From positions 9,835 to 73,834 of the forward strand of contig CAZIDY010000014.1 in NCBI GenBank assembly GCA_964538505.1: DNA of 64,000 bases, written 5' to 3'. Below, piece by piece: positions 15,756-25,134 of the stretch (positions within the stretch are counted from its first letter, which is position 1; each line of letters begins with the position of its first letter). The notes beneath the pieces were generated by a model. That model was given only the letters and a program-made list of their open reading frames with translations. It ran no database searches and was not told the DNA's origin. The stretch comes from Zeimonas sp964538505. GTDB lineage: Bacteria > Pseudomonadota > Gammaproteobacteria > Burkholderiales > Burkholderiaceae_E. Made by a program: the position numbers and the translations under genes.

Positions 15756-16375
15756 GTCCTGTGTGCCTCCATCGTCTGCATCGGTTCGCCGCGGTCGCCG
15801 AGGAACTCCTGCACCGACGCGACACCCAGCTCGCGCGCGGTGAACAGGCTCTCGAGCTGCTCGCGCGAATTGACCAGCCCTTTCGCGCGCACGCGTCCCG
15901 TCTCATCGACGAGCACCGCGTACGGCAGCTTGCCGATCCGGTACGCCATGCCGAGCTCGGTGGACAGCAGGTACGGGAAGGCGGTGAGTCCGACCCTCCT
16001 GCGGAACGCGTCGTGCTCGTCCTGCTCGCCGTCGCTGGCGAAGGCGAGCTCGAGCCAGCCTCGCTCGTCGGCGGCGATGCGCTGCAGGATCGGCAGCAGC
16101 TTCTTGCAGACCGGGCAGGTGGGCGACAGGAAGAAGATCAGCAGGCTCTTCGCACGCGCGCCGCCGGTGGCGAACGCGTGCCCGTCGAGCGTCTGCAGCT
16201 CGAGCGCGGGCGCGGCGTCGCCGATCTTCGGGCCACCGTCGATCATCAGCGCGCCCATCGGCGCGATGCGTTCGTAGAGAACGCCGATCTGGCGCGCAAG
16301 TGCGAACACGGTGGCGAGCAGCGCGAGCACCGCCACCCACAGGACGAGGTTCGAGACGATCAGGGCTTCGGTCAT
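15752..16375 (-). CDS. mauD: Amine dehydrogenase maturation protein MauD (thioredoxin-like)
   Basis: 207 residues. An N-terminal membrane anchor (about 5-25) is followed by a periplasmic thioredoxin fold with a CPVC active site ('SPTCPVCKKLLP') and a cis-Pro region. MauD is required to form or rearrange the six disulfides of the TTQ subunit; without it the small subunit is degraded. The start overlaps the mauE stop and its own stop overlaps the aauA start (both ATGA), keeping chaperone and client in one translation unit. Confidence 0.93.
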   Translation of the reverse strand: MTEALIVSNLVLWVAVLALLATVFALARQIGVLYERIAPMGALMIDGGPKIGDAAPALELQTLDGHAFATGGARAKSLLIFFLSPTCPVCKKLLPILQRIAADERGWLELAFASDGEQDEHDAFRRRVGLTAFPYLLSTELGMAYRIGKLPYAVLVDETGRVRAKGLVNSREQLESLFTARELGVASVQEFLGDRGEPMQTMEAHRT

Positions 16376-16935
16376 CCGCGGGCTCCCGGCGAGGGCAGAC
16401 GATGGGACGCAGACAGGCGCTGCGGGTCGGACAGCAGCTCGTCGGCCGCCGCGTAGACGAACCACAGCGCGGCCGCCGCGAAGGTGGCGGTGAAGGCGTC
16501 GAGCCAGACGAGTGGACGCGCGGCGGCCGGCGCGATGGCGAGCGCGCAGCCGGCGAGCAGCATTGCATTGCGTGCGACGAGCGTCCACGACAGGCGCTTG
16601 CGCTGCCCGGCGCCGCCGCAGCCGCAGTCGATGTCGGTGCGGCCGCGCAACAGGTTGACGACGACGGCTGCGGTGACCAGCGCGACGATCGCCGCGGCGA
16701 GCAGTGCGCCGGGCAGCCGCGATGCGGGGACGACGAGCAGCGCGGCGGCGAGTGCCTCGGCGAAGGGAAGCACCAGCGCGAGCGCGCGCGCGGCGGCCGG
16801 AGGCAGCAGCCGATAGCGCTCGACGGAGAAGGCGAATCCGTCGAGGTCGGCGAGTTTCGACCACGCGCCGACGGCGAGCACGAGCGCGAGCGCGCCGGCG
16901 ACGGCGTGGCCGATCACCGGGTCGAGCGGCATCAT
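16372..16935 (-). CDS. mauE: Amine dehydrogenase maturation membrane protein MauE
   Basis: 187 residues, hydrophobic, with four to five predicted TM helices of the DoxX/MauE type and the short 'DIDCGCGG' cytosolic or periplasmic loop characteristic of MauE. MauE works with MauD in export, folding or disulfide formation of the TTQ-bearing subunit. It overlaps aauB upstream and mauD downstream by ATGA. The gene order B-E-D-A is shared by methylamine and aralkylamine dehydrogenase clusters. Confidence 0.92.
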   Translation of the reverse strand: MMPLDPVIGHAVAGALALVLAVGAWSKLADLDGFAFSVERYRLLPPAAARALALVLPFAEALAAALLVVPASRLPGALLAAAIVALVTAAVVVNLLRGRTDIDCGCGGAGQRKRLSWTLVARNAMLLAGCALAIAPAAARPLVWLDAFTATFAAAALWFVYAAADELLSDPQRLSASHRLPSPGARG

Positions 16936-18083
16936 CGGTGCATCTCGACGAGCGTTCCCGCCTCGGCGACGCCGTCCATGCGTTGCACGACGCGCGGCTT
17001 GTCGCCGGCGTCGATCAGCACCAGCCCCATCGTCATCGCGTCGAGCGCGACCAGGCGCGGTGCGTCGCCCTGGATCGCGGTGAGCGCGATTGCGTTCTCG
17101 CCCGGGATGCGCGCGATCCGCTTGCGCGCGGCGAGGTCGTAGGCCCAGATCTCGGCGGCCGGAACCTTGTGCGTGCCTTCCTCGCCGTCCGGGTGCATCA
17201 GCACGTACAGGCGGCCGCTTTTCTCATGTACCGCGATCAGCTGGTAGCCGCCGGGGCGCCAGTTCTTCTTCGCGTCTTCGGCGGTGAGCAGCGACCAGTT
17301 GCCGGTGGCGCGCGGCGTCGGGCTGCCGAGATCGACCTCGTGCATCTGGCCCAGGTACGACACAAAGAAGAAACGGTCGCCGATCGTCTCGGCATGCACG
17401 AACACCGGATCGACATCGGGGTCGAAGAAGCGTTCGCTGCGCACGCGCGACGTGAGCGCGCCCCGCTCGTCCAGCGTGATCGTCTCGATCGTGCCGTCGC
17501 CGCACAGCGTCGCGAAACGGTTCGGCGCGCTCGGCACCGGCAGCGCGAGCCAGCAGCCGGAGGTCGTAACCTCACTCGCCAGACGCCGCTCGCGCAGGTC
17601 GACGATGCTCACCGAGCTCGCCGGCGTGGCGTTCTGCACGAACAGCCAGCGCGAATCGGACGAGACCGTGATCAGGCCCCGGTAGTTCAGCGCCTGCGCG
17701 CGGCGCTCGGGGATCGGGATCTCGCCGGTGTGCGACAGCGTTTCCGCGTCCCAGATGTCGATCACGTCGGCACGCGTGCCCCGCCACAGTCGCGGGTAAT
17801 AGGTGGTCGACACGTAGATCTGCTTGCCGTCGGGCGACAGCGTCGCCTGGCCGGCGAAGGCGAGCGGGATCTGCCCGATGTAGCGCGCGGCGTCGACGTC
17901 GACGACGTGCAGTCGCCCGTCGACGATGTGCTGGATCGCGATGTCGGAGATGTACGCACGCGTCGGACCTGCCGGTGGCGGGGTCACGACCGTTTGTTTC
18001 TCCGGAAACGATTGCGCTGCGGCGCTGCCCAGCGCGAGCGCCAGCAGCGTAGCCGGGAGCATGCGCCCGACGGTTCGATGCAT
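16932..18083 (-). CDS. aauB: Aralkylamine dehydrogenase large (β-propeller) subunit
   Basis: 383 residues from an ATG with GAGGAG about 10 bases upstream; the signal peptide ends near 'GSAAA' (residue 22). It is a seven-bladed propeller of the MADH/AADH large-subunit family. Segments such as 'YPRLWRGTRADVIDIWDAETL', 'RAQALNYRGL', 'NWRPGGYQL' and 'HPDGEEGTHKVPAAEIW' resemble, as I remember it, the Alcaligenes faecalis aromatic amine dehydrogenase more than methylamine dehydrogenase, where the 'HPDGxEGTHK' loop differs. The substrate is therefore likely an arylalkylamine (phenylethylamine, tyramine, tryptamine). First gene of the minus-strand cluster, divergent from the AraC-type regulator. Confidence 0.9.
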   Translation of the reverse strand: MHRTVGRMLPATLLALALGSAAAQSFPEKQTVVTPPPAGPTRAYISDIAIQHIVDGRLHVVDVDAARYIGQIPLAFAGQATLSPDGKQIYVSTTYYPRLWRGTRADVIDIWDAETLSHTGEIPIPERRAQALNYRGLITVSSDSRWLFVQNATPASSVSIVDLRERRLASEVTTSGCWLALPVPSAPNRFATLCGDGTIETITLDERGALTSRVRSERFFDPDVDPVFVHAETIGDRFFFVSYLGQMHEVDLGSPTPRATGNWSLLTAEDAKKNWRPGGYQLIAVHEKSGRLYVLMHPDGEEGTHKVPAAEIWAYDLAARKRIARIPGENAIALTAIQGDAPRLVALDAMTMGLVLIDAGDKPRVVQRMDGVAEAGTLVEMHR

Positions 18084-18376
18084 CACGTGGAGACTCCTCG
18101 TTCGACCGCTTCTTCGTCGGTTTCGAGGGATTCTAGGAGCGGGTCCGCCTCGGCCGTTAGCCGAAATCGGCAATCGGAAGCGCCGGTGAGTGGTTTTTGA
18201 CCAGGAACAAAAATCAGTTGCAGATGAAACGAATTTGCGTTCCGTGCTTGCCAAACACGCGGGATTGAGATTCAATCGGCTCCCCGCGGTCGTCCGGAGA
18301 CGGCCCGGTGGACGGTCGCGGCCGCTCGTTCCCGGAGCGTGCGAACGAGAGCCGACGACGGCGGAGAGCGTTGACG
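18084..18376. promoter_or_regulatory. Divergent promoter region between aauB and the AraC-type regulator
   Basis: 293 bases without a gene. It contains an AT-richer core (about 18180-18250) that should hold both promoters, and two spaced ATCGG repeats (about 18161-18177). A good Shine-Dalgarno for aauB (GAGGAG, minus strand) lies at its left end and GGAGAG for the regulator at its right end. No exact operator could be assigned; AraC-family regulators usually bind tandem repeats in such a position. Confidence 0.5.
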
Positions 18377-19366
18377 ATGTGCATCGGCGAGCGGCCCCCG
18401 GCGCAGTCCCGGCGCGACGATTACGCGTTCGCGCGCGTGCGCTCGAGCGACGCCGACGAGCACGCCGCGCGGCTGAGCGGCTGGGACCAGACCTACGAGC
18501 AGCTCACGCCGGGCCGCTTCGAGGGTTTCCTGTGCGAGGCGCTGTTCGCCGACATCCAGCTCTTTCGCGAGACGACGAACCAGTCGGTGCACGAACTCGG
18601 TGCCGGACGCAGCGGCTCGTACATGTTCGGCGTGCCGCTGGCCCTGCAGGGCGAGGGCTACTTCGGCGGGCGCCCGATCGGGCTCGATTCGGTCATCGTG
18701 CTGCGCGATCGCGGCCCCCTCGACTTCCGGGCGCCGGCGCCGCTGGATATCGTCGGCGTCTCGATGCCCATCGAGGCGCTTCGCCGCTACGCGGTCGAGA
18801 TCGACCAGCGCGACATCGATGCCGAGCTGCGCGAAGTCTGCGTGGCCGAGCCGGCGCCGGAACGCGTACGCCGCCTGCGCGCCTTCCTGCTGCTCGCGCT
18901 CGAATCGATCTGTGGGCATCCGCAGAAGCTGCAGCATCCGGTCACCCGCCGCGCGCTCGAGCACGCGGTCTACGGCAGCATCGTCGACACCTTCGCCGGG
19001 GCCGACGACGCTGTCGCCCCGGGGCCGACGCGCAGTCACGCGCTGGTGAGCCGGGCGCAGGAGTACATGCGCGAGCACGTCGACGAACCGCTGACGGTCG
19101 AGGACCTGTGCCGCGAGCTGAAGGTGAGCCGGCGCACATTGCAGTACGGTTTTCGCGAGGTGCTGCGGCTCAATCCGGTGGGCTACCTGCGCGCGCTGCG
19201 CCTGAACGGCGTGCGCCGTGCGCTGCGCAACCCGGTACGCGGCACCACCGTGCAGGATGTCGCCGCGCTCTGGGGTTTCTGGCACCTGAGCCATTTCGCC
19301 TGCGACTACCGTCGCATGTTCGGCGAGCTGCCCTCGGAAACGCTGCATCGGGCGTCTGGCGCCTGA
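18377..19366 (+). CDS. AraC-family transcriptional regulator, probable activator of the amine dehydrogenase cluster
   Basis: 329 residues from the ATG at 18377, chosen because GGAGAG lies 8 bases upstream; an in-frame start at 18308 adds only basic, low-complexity residues. The N-terminal ligand-binding half (about 1-210) is of the AraC/FeaR-EutR type. The C-terminal double helix-turn-helix is clear: 'LTVEDLCRELKVSRRTLQYGFREVL' and 'TTVQDVAALWGFWHLSHFACDYRRMFGELP'. FeaR of enterobacteria responds to phenylethylamine-derived metabolites, so amine sensing is a reasonable inference from the divergent aauB. Confidence 0.85.
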   Translation: MCIGERPPAQSRRDDYAFARVRSSDADEHAARLSGWDQTYEQLTPGRFEGFLCEALFADIQLFRETTNQSVHELGAGRSGSYMFGVPLALQGEGYFGGRPIGLDSVIVLRDRGPLDFRAPAPLDIVGVSMPIEALRRYAVEIDQRDIDAELREVCVAEPAPERVRRLRAFLLLALESICGHPQKLQHPVTRRALEHAVYGSIVDTFAGADDAVAPGPTRSHALVSRAQEYMREHVDEPLTVEDLCRELKVSRRTLQYGFREVLRLNPVGYLRALRLNGVRRALRNPVRGTTVQDVAALWGFWHLSHFACDYRRMFGELPSETLHRASGA

Positions 19367-19486
19367 AGGCAACACGCGGGCAGGAAACGAACGCCGGCGG
19401 TAGCGCCCGGGCGTCGTTCCGGCGTCATCGGCTGTCAACGGAGCCGTCCGATCTGATACGCTCGATCGACACCGGCCCCGTCGCGG

Positions 19487-22363
19487 ATGACGCTCGCTTT
19501 ACTGATCGCCCTTCCGTTCATCGGTAGCGCCCTTGCGGCGCTGATGCCGTCGAACGCTCGCAACGCGGAATCGACGCTCGCCGGCGCGCTGTCGGTCGCC
19601 GCTGCCATCTGGGTGGCTTCGCTGTTCCCCGAGATACGCAATGGCGGTGTCGTACGCGAGGAGATCTCGTGGCTGCCGTCGTTCGGCCTGGATCTCGTCG
19701 TACGCATCGACGGCTTCGCGTGGATGTTCGCGATGCTCGTCACGGTGATCGGCGCGCTCGTCGTGCTCTACGCGCGCTACTACATGTCGCCGTCCGATCC
19801 GGTGCCGCGCTTCTTCTCGTTCCTGCTCGCATTCATGGGCTCGATGCTCGGCGTCGTCACCGCCGGCAACCTGATCCAGCTCGTTTTCTTCTGGGAGCTG
19901 ACCAGCCTCTTCTCGTTCCTGCTGATCGGCTACTGGCACCACCGGGCCGACGCCCGCCGCGGCGCGCGCATGGCGCTGGTCGTCACCGGCGGTGGCGGCT
20001 TCGCGCTGCTCGCCGGCGTGCTGCTGCTCGGGCGCATCGTCGGCTCCTATGACCTCGATTCGGTGCTCGCCGCACGCGCGGCGATCGTCGTGCACCCGCT
20101 GTACGAGCCGATGCTCGCCTGCGTGCTGCTCGGTGCGCTGACCAAGAGCGCGCAGTTTCCGTTCCATTTCTGGCTGCCGCACGCGATGGCGGCGCCTACC
20201 CCGGTGTCGGCGTACCTGCACTCGGCCACGATGGTCAAGGCGGGCGTATTCCTGCTCGCGCGGCTGTGGCCGGTGCTGGCGGGCACCGATCACTGGTTCT
20301 GGATCGTCGGCGGGGCGGGCCTCGTCACGCTCGTGCTCGGTGCGTACATCGCGATGTTCCAGACCGACCTGAAAGGGCTGCTCGCGTACTCGACGGTGAG
20401 CCATCTCGGGCTGATCACGCTGCTGCTCGGGCTGAACAGCCCGACGGCGGCGGTCGCCGCGGTCTTCCACATGCTGAACCACGCGACCTTCAAGGCGTCG
20501 CTGTTCATGGCCGCGGGCATCGCGGACCATGAAACCGGAACGCGCGACCTCGGTCGCCTGCGTGGTCTCGTGCACGCGATGCCGATCACGGCCACGCTCG
20601 CGCTCGTCGCGAGTGCGGCGATGGCCGGCGTTCCGCTGCTCAACGGATTCCTGTCCAAGGAGATGTTCTTCGCCGAGACGGTCTTCGTCGAGTCGGCGCC
20701 GTGGGTCGAGAAGGTATTGCCGATCGTGGCGACGCTTGCCGGCGTGTTCGCCGTCGTCTACTCGCTGCGCTTCGCCTGGGGAACGTCCTTCGGTCCGCTG
20801 TCCGACGACCTGCCGCGCACCCCGCACGAGCCGCCGCGCTGGATGCGGGTTCCGGTCGACCTGCTCGTGCTCGTCTGCCTGATCGTCGGCATCGTGCCGG
20901 GCTGGTCGGTCGGGCCGATGCTCGCCGCTGCCGCGCGCCCGGTCGTCGGCGGCACGCTGCCCGAGTACAGCCTGTCGGTCTGGCACGGCTTCACGGCGCC
21001 GCTTGCCATGAGCCTGGTTGCGATGGCCGGCGGCATCCTCGGCTACCGGATCCTGCGCCGGGGCTATGCGAACGGGTTGAGCGGAACGCCGCTCGTCGAG
21101 CATTTCGACGGCAAGCGGGCCTTCGAGGGCCTGTTGATCGCCGCCAGCATCACCGCGCGCCGACTGATGCGGGTGTTGAGCGCGCGCCGCCTGCAGCCGC
21201 AGCTGTTGTGGATCGTCATCGCCACGCTGCTCGCTGCCTTCGCCTCGCTCGGCGTCGATGGCATCAGCTGGGGCGACCGTCCGCGCGTAGCGCCGTCGCC
21301 CGCCTTCGTCGGCATCTGGGCCATCGGGATCGTCGCGGCCGTTGCAGCGGCATCGCAGGCAAAGTTCCACCGGCTCGCGGCGATCATGATGCTCGGCGTC
21401 GCGGGCCTCGTCACCTGCATCACCTTCCTCTGGTTCTCGGCGCCCGATCTCGCGCTGACGCAGCTCGCCGTCGAGGTCGTGACCACGGTGCTGTTCCTGC
21501 TCGGACTGCGCTGGCTGCCCAAGCGAATCCTTGCCGACGAAGACCGCGCCGATCTGCGCGCACGCACCCGGCGCGCACGCGATCTGGTGCTCGCGATCGT
21601 CGTCGGCGCCGGCACCGCCGCGTTGTCGTACGCGATGCTCACGCGCGAAGCCCCGCAGAGCATTTCGCCGTTCCTGCTTTCGCGTGCGCTGCCCGAAGGG
21701 GGCGGCCGCAACGTCGTCAACGTCACGCTGGTCGATTTCCGCAGTTTCGACACGATGGGCGAGATCACCGTGCTCGGCATCGTCGCACTCACTGTCTACG
21801 CGCTGCTGCGCCGCTTCCGACCGCCGCGCGAGAGCATCGTTCCCGAGCAGCAGAAGCAGGGCGTCGGCGGCGATCCGCTCGACGACGTGCTCGAGCCCGA
21901 GCCGGGCGACGACCCCGGGATCGGCTACCGGACGGTACCGTCGGTGCTCGTGCGCCTGCTGCTGCCGATCTCCTTCGTCGTCGCGCTGCACCTGTTCCTG
22001 CGCGGGCACGATGCGCCGGGCGGCGGCTTCGTGGCCGGGCTGGTCGTCGCGATCGGCTTCCTCACCCAGTACCTCGTGCTCGGCACCATCTGGGTCGAGT
22101 CGCGCGTGCGCCTGCGCACGCCGTGGTGGATCGCGGGCGGGCTGCTGCTCGTGGTGGCCACCGGTGCCGGCGCGATCTGGTTCGGGCACCCGTTCCTCAC
22201 GACACACACCGCGCACGTGCCGATGCCGTGGGGCGGCGAGGCGCACTGGGCGAGTGCGCTGCTGTTCGACGGTGGCGTGTTCGCCGTCGTCGTCGGCGCC
22301 ACGCTGTTGATGCTGATCGCGCTGGCGCACCAGTCGCTGCGCGCGCACCGCAGGAGCGGCTGA
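19487..22363 (+). CDS. mrpA: Mrp Na+/H+ antiporter subunit A, fused with subunit B
   Basis: 958 residues. The NuoL-like core ('YMSPSDPVPRFF', 'FWELTSLFSFLLIGYWHH', 'MVKAGVFLLARLWPVL', 'LKGLLAYSTVSHLGLI') is followed by the MrpA C-terminal extension and then the MrpB domain from about residue 820 ('LRGHDAPGGGFVAGLVVAIGFLTQY'). This A-B fusion identifies a group 2 six-gene Mrp system (A'CDEFG), common in proteobacteria. The complex exchanges cytoplasmic Na+ for H+ in the inner membrane and supports alkaline or salt tolerance. The stop overlaps the mrpC start (TGATG). Confidence 0.95.
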   Translation: MTLALLIALPFIGSALAALMPSNARNAESTLAGALSVAAAIWVASLFPEIRNGGVVREEISWLPSFGLDLVVRIDGFAWMFAMLVTVIGALVVLYARYYMSPSDPVPRFFSFLLAFMGSMLGVVTAGNLIQLVFFWELTSLFSFLLIGYWHHRADARRGARMALVVTGGGGFALLAGVLLLGRIVGSYDLDSVLAARAAIVVHPLYEPMLACVLLGALTKSAQFPFHFWLPHAMAAPTPVSAYLHSATMVKAGVFLLARLWPVLAGTDHWFWIVGGAGLVTLVLGAYIAMFQTDLKGLLAYSTVSHLGLITLLLGLNSPTAAVAAVFHMLNHATFKASLFMAAGIADHETGTRDLGRLRGLVHAMPITATLALVASAAMAGVPLLNGFLSKEMFFAETVFVESAPWVEKVLPIVATLAGVFAVVYSLRFAWGTSFGPLSDDLPRTPHEPPRWMRVPVDLLVLVCLIVGIVPGWSVGPMLAAAARPVVGGTLPEYSLSVWHGFTAPLAMSLVAMAGGILGYRILRRGYANGLSGTPLVEHFDGKRAFEGLLIAASITARRLMRVLSARRLQPQLLWIVIATLLAAFASLGVDGISWGDRPRVAPSPAFVGIWAIGIVAAVAAASQAKFHRLAAIMMLGVAGLVTCITFLWFSAPDLALTQLAVEVVTTVLFLLGLRWLPKRILADEDRADLRARTRRARDLVLAIVVGAGTAALSYAMLTREAPQSISPFLLSRALPEGGGRNVVNVTLVDFRSFDTMGEITVLGIVALTVYALLRRFRPPRESIVPEQQKQGVGGDPLDDVLEPEPGDDPGIGYRTVPSVLVRLLLPISFVVALHLFLRGHDAPGGGFVAGLVVAIGFLTQYLVLGTIWVESRVRLRTPWWIAGGLLLVVATGAGAIWFGHPFLTTHTAHVPMPWGGEAHWASALLFDGGVFAVVVGATLLMLIALAHQSLRAHRRSG

Positions 22364-22704
22364 TGGAGATCGTGCTCGCCATCGCGATCGGCGTGCTCGC
22401 CGCCTCGGGGGTCTGGCTGCTGCTGCGCCCGCGTACCTTCCAGGTGCTGATGGGCCTGTCGCTGCTTTCCTATGCGGTGAACCTGTTCATCTTCAGCATG
22501 GGAAGCCTGGCGATCGACCAGCCGCCGGTCGTCGTTCCCGGCGTTCCGCACGACCTGCAGCACTACACCGATCCGCTGCCGCAGGCGCTCGTGCTGACGG
22601 CGATCGTCATCAACTTCGCAATGACAGCGCTGTTCCTCGTCGTGCTGCTCGCGCTGCGCGGGCTGTCCGGCACCGACCACGTCGACGGAAGCGAAGAGCC
22701 GTGA
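22363..22704 (+). CDS. mrpC: Mrp Na+/H+ antiporter subunit C (NuoK-like)
   Basis: 113 residues, three TM helices, NuoK/MnhC type ('GVWLLLRPRTFQVLMGLSLLSYAVNLFIF' and 'DPLPQALVLTAIVINFAMTAL'). The length matches MrpC. It overlaps mrpA by one base and mrpD by GTGA. Confidence 0.95.
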   Translation: MEIVLAIAIGVLAASGVWLLLRPRTFQVLMGLSLLSYAVNLFIFSMGSLAIDQPPVVVPGVPHDLQHYTDPLPQALVLTAIVINFAMTALFLVVLLALRGLSGTDHVDGSEEP

Positions 22705-24368
22705 TCGACTGGGCGAAGGCGGCGATGCCGCACCTGATCGTCCTGCCGATCGTCCTGCCGATGGCGGTCGCCGCGCTGATGCTGCTCACGGCGGAGCGGC
22801 GGCGCCGGCTGCGTGCCTCGCTCGGCCTGCTCTCGTGCACGGCGACGCTCGCCATCGCGATCGCGCTGATCGCGATCGTCGACGAGCGCGGCGCCGCTGC
22901 GGCGGGCGTCTACCTGCCGGCGAACTGGCCGGCGCCTTTCGGCATCGTGCTCGTGATCGACCGGCTGTCGGCGATGATGCTCTTCGTCACCGCGGTGATC
23001 GCGCTCGCGGCGCTCGTCTATTCGGTGGCGCGCTGGGACCGGGGCGGGGTCTACTTTCATCCGCTGTTCCAGCTGCAGCTGATGGGACTGAACGGCGCAT
23101 TCCTCACTGCCGACGTCTTCAACCTGTTCGTCTTCTTCGAGATCCTGCTCGCCGCATCCTATGGGTTGCTGTTGCACGGCTCGGGCACGGTGCGCGTGCG
23201 CGCCGGACTTCACTACATCGCGGTGAACCTGTTCGCGTCGTCGCTGTTCCTCGTCGGCGTTGCCCTGCTGTACGGTGCCGCGGGAACGCTGAATCTCGCC
23301 GATTTCGCCGCGCGCATCCCGCAGGTGCCGCCGGCCGATCGCCCGCTGCTGCACGCGGGCGCCGCCATCCTCGCCGTCGCCTTCCTCATCAAGGCGGCGA
23401 TGTGGCCGCTGAACTTCTGGCTGACACCCGCGTACTCGGCGGCCGGCGCGCCGGTGGCCGCGTACTTCGCGATTCTCACCAAGGTCGGCGTGTACGCGGT
23501 GCTGCGCATCTGGACGCTGTTCTTCGGCATCGACGCGGGCGGGTCGGCGTTCTTCGGCGGAGTGGCGTTGAGCTGGATCGGCATGACGACGCTCACGGTG
23601 GCGGCGATCGCGATGCTCGCTTCGCATCATCCCGGTCGACAGGCCGCCTGGGGCGTCGTGATCTCGTCGGCAACGCTGATCTCGGCGATCGGCTTCGCAC
23701 GGCCGGCGCTCACGGCAGGCGCGCTTTTCTACCTGATCGGCTCCACCTTTGCGCTGGCGGCGCTGTTCCTGCTCGTCGAGCTGATCGACCGTGCGCGCGA
23801 CGTCGAGCCGCAGGTGCCGCTCGACGACGTCGACCCGTTGCCGTTCTCGATCGAGTACATCGAGCGGCCCGATTCGAATCTCGACGAGGACGAGTCGGTG
23901 CTGATCGGGCGGATCATCCCCGGTGCGCTCGCCTTCCTCGGCATGGGCTTCGTCCTGTGTGCGCTGATGATCGCCGGGCTGCCGCCGCTGTCGGGCTTCC
24001 TCGGCAAGTTCGCGATGCTCTCGTCGGCGCTCCAGCCCGATCCGACGCTTGCCGGAGCGGTGGTGCCGGGTCCGGGCGTCGCCGCACTCGCGCTCGTTGC
24101 CGTATTGATCGGCTCGGGCTTCCTGTCGCTCGTCGCGTTGACGCGCGCCGGCATCCGCTATTTCTGGGCGCCGCAGGAGCGCGCCGCGCCGCGGCTGCGG
24201 GTCACCGAGACGGTGCCGATCGCCGTGCTGCTTGCGCTGTGCGCGCTGCTGACGATTCGCGCCGAGCCGGTGATGCGCTATGCGTCGGCCACCGCGCAGT
24301 CGCTGCATCAGCCGGCGGGCTATGTCGACGCCGTGCTGCGCGCGATGCCCGTGGAGCGGCCGCGATGA
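22701..24368 (+). CDS. mrpD: Mrp Na+/H+ antiporter subunit D (NuoN/NuoM-like)
   Basis: 555 residues from a GTG start overlapping the mrpC stop. About 14 TM helices with the antiporter-family motifs 'FNLFVFFEILLAASYGLLLHG' and 'FLIKAAMWPLNFWLTPAYSAAGAPVAAYFAILTKVGVYA', holding the conserved Glu and Lys of the proton path. Slightly longer than many MrpD proteins because of an acidic loop near residues 365-395. It pairs with MrpA in ion exchange. Overlaps mrpE by ATGA. Confidence 0.95.
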   Translation: MIDWAKAAMPHLIVLPIVLPMAVAALMLLTAERRRRLRASLGLLSCTATLAIAIALIAIVDERGAAAAGVYLPANWPAPFGIVLVIDRLSAMMLFVTAVIALAALVYSVARWDRGGVYFHPLFQLQLMGLNGAFLTADVFNLFVFFEILLAASYGLLLHGSGTVRVRAGLHYIAVNLFASSLFLVGVALLYGAAGTLNLADFAARIPQVPPADRPLLHAGAAILAVAFLIKAAMWPLNFWLTPAYSAAGAPVAAYFAILTKVGVYAVLRIWTLFFGIDAGGSAFFGGVALSWIGMTTLTVAAIAMLASHHPGRQAAWGVVISSATLISAIGFARPALTAGALFYLIGSTFALAALFLLVELIDRARDVEPQVPLDDVDPLPFSIEYIERPDSNLDEDESVLIGRIIPGALAFLGMGFVLCALMIAGLPPLSGFLGKFAMLSSALQPDPTLAGAVVPGPGVAALALVAVLIGSGFLSLVALTRAGIRYFWAPQERAAPRLRVTETVPIAVLLALCALLTIRAEPVMRYASATAQSLHQPAGYVDAVLRAMPVERPR

Positions 24369-24859
24369 AGCGCCTGTTCCCGTCGCCGCTGCTCAGCGTG
24401 TCGCTGTTCGTGCTGTGGCTCGTGCTCGCGCGTACGGCGAGTGTCGGCCATCTGATCATCGCCGCCGTCGTCGCGATCGGGATGCCGTTGCTGACGAGGC
24501 CGCTGCGGCCGCTGCCGGTGCGAATCCGCCGGCCGGTCACGCTCGTGCGCCTGATCCTGATCGTGGGGCACGATGTGCTGCTGTCGAGCATCGACGTCGC
24601 ACGCGGAACGCTGCGCAGGCGCGAGCGGCTGCCCGAGGGGCGCTTCGTGCGCATGCCGCTCGAGCTGCGCGATCCGCACGCGATCGCCGCGCTGGCGACG
24701 ATCACGACGGTGATTCCGGGAACCGTCTGGACCGAGCTCGCCGGCGACCGCAGCTGGTTCATGCTGCACGTGTTCGACCTGCACGAGGACGAGGTCGACG
24801 AGTACGTCGTGCGCTACAAGGCGCGCTACGAACGCCCGTTGAAGGAGATCTTCGAATGA
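24365..24859 (+). CDS. mrpE: Mrp Na+/H+ antiporter subunit E
   Basis: 164 residues. Two N-terminal TM helices and a C-terminal cytoplasmic domain with the MnhE hallmark 'ALATITTVIPGTVWTEL', then an acidic segment ('HEDEVDEYV'). MrpE is needed for assembly and stability of the complex, not for ion translocation itself. ATGA overlaps on both sides. Confidence 0.94.
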   Translation: MKRLFPSPLLSVSLFVLWLVLARTASVGHLIIAAVVAIGMPLLTRPLRPLPVRIRRPVTLVRLILIVGHDVLLSSIDVARGTLRRRERLPEGRFVRMPLELRDPHAIAALATITTVIPGTVWTELAGDRSWFMLHVFDLHEDEVDEYVVRYKARYERPLKEIFE

Positions 24860-25134
24860 GCCCGCTGCTTTCCGCCGCATCGTTCCTGGCGCTCCTGCTG
24901 CTCACGCTCGCGATGGCGCTCTCGCTGGTGCGGATGCTGCGCGGGCCCACCGCGCAGGATCGCGTTCTTGCCTACGACATGCTGTACGTCGTCGCGATGC
25001 TGCTGATGCTCGTGCTCGGCCTGCGATCGGGCGGCACGATGTACTTCGAGGCGGCGCTGATCATCGCGCTGTTCGGCTATGTCAGCTCGGCGGCGCTCGG
25101 CAAGTTCCTGTTCCGCGGGGAGATCATCGAATGA
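24856..25134 (+). CDS. mrpF: Mrp Na+/H+ antiporter subunit F
   Basis: 92 residues, three TM helices, with the MnhF motif 'LVRMLRGPTAQDRVLAYD' holding the conserved Gly-Pro and Asp. Overlaps its neighbours by 4 bases on both sides. Confidence 0.94.
   Translation: MSPLLSAASFLALLLLTLAMALSLVRMLRGPTAQDRVLAYDMLYVVAMLLMLVLGLRSGGTMYFEAALIIALFGYVSSAALGKFLFRGEIIE

Noticed and set aside
15216..18083. Methylamine dehydrogenase (mauBEDA) as the name for this group
   Set aside because: The maturation genes are shared, but the large-subunit 'HPDGEEGTHKVPAAEIW' loop fits aralkylamine dehydrogenase, and mauF, mauJ, mauM, mauN and amicyanin genes are absent. The choice rests on remembered sequences, so some doubt remains.
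19499..22348. 949-codon open frame on the minus strand
   Set aside because: Exact antisense of mrpA; charged, repetitive composition, no ribosome site or family.
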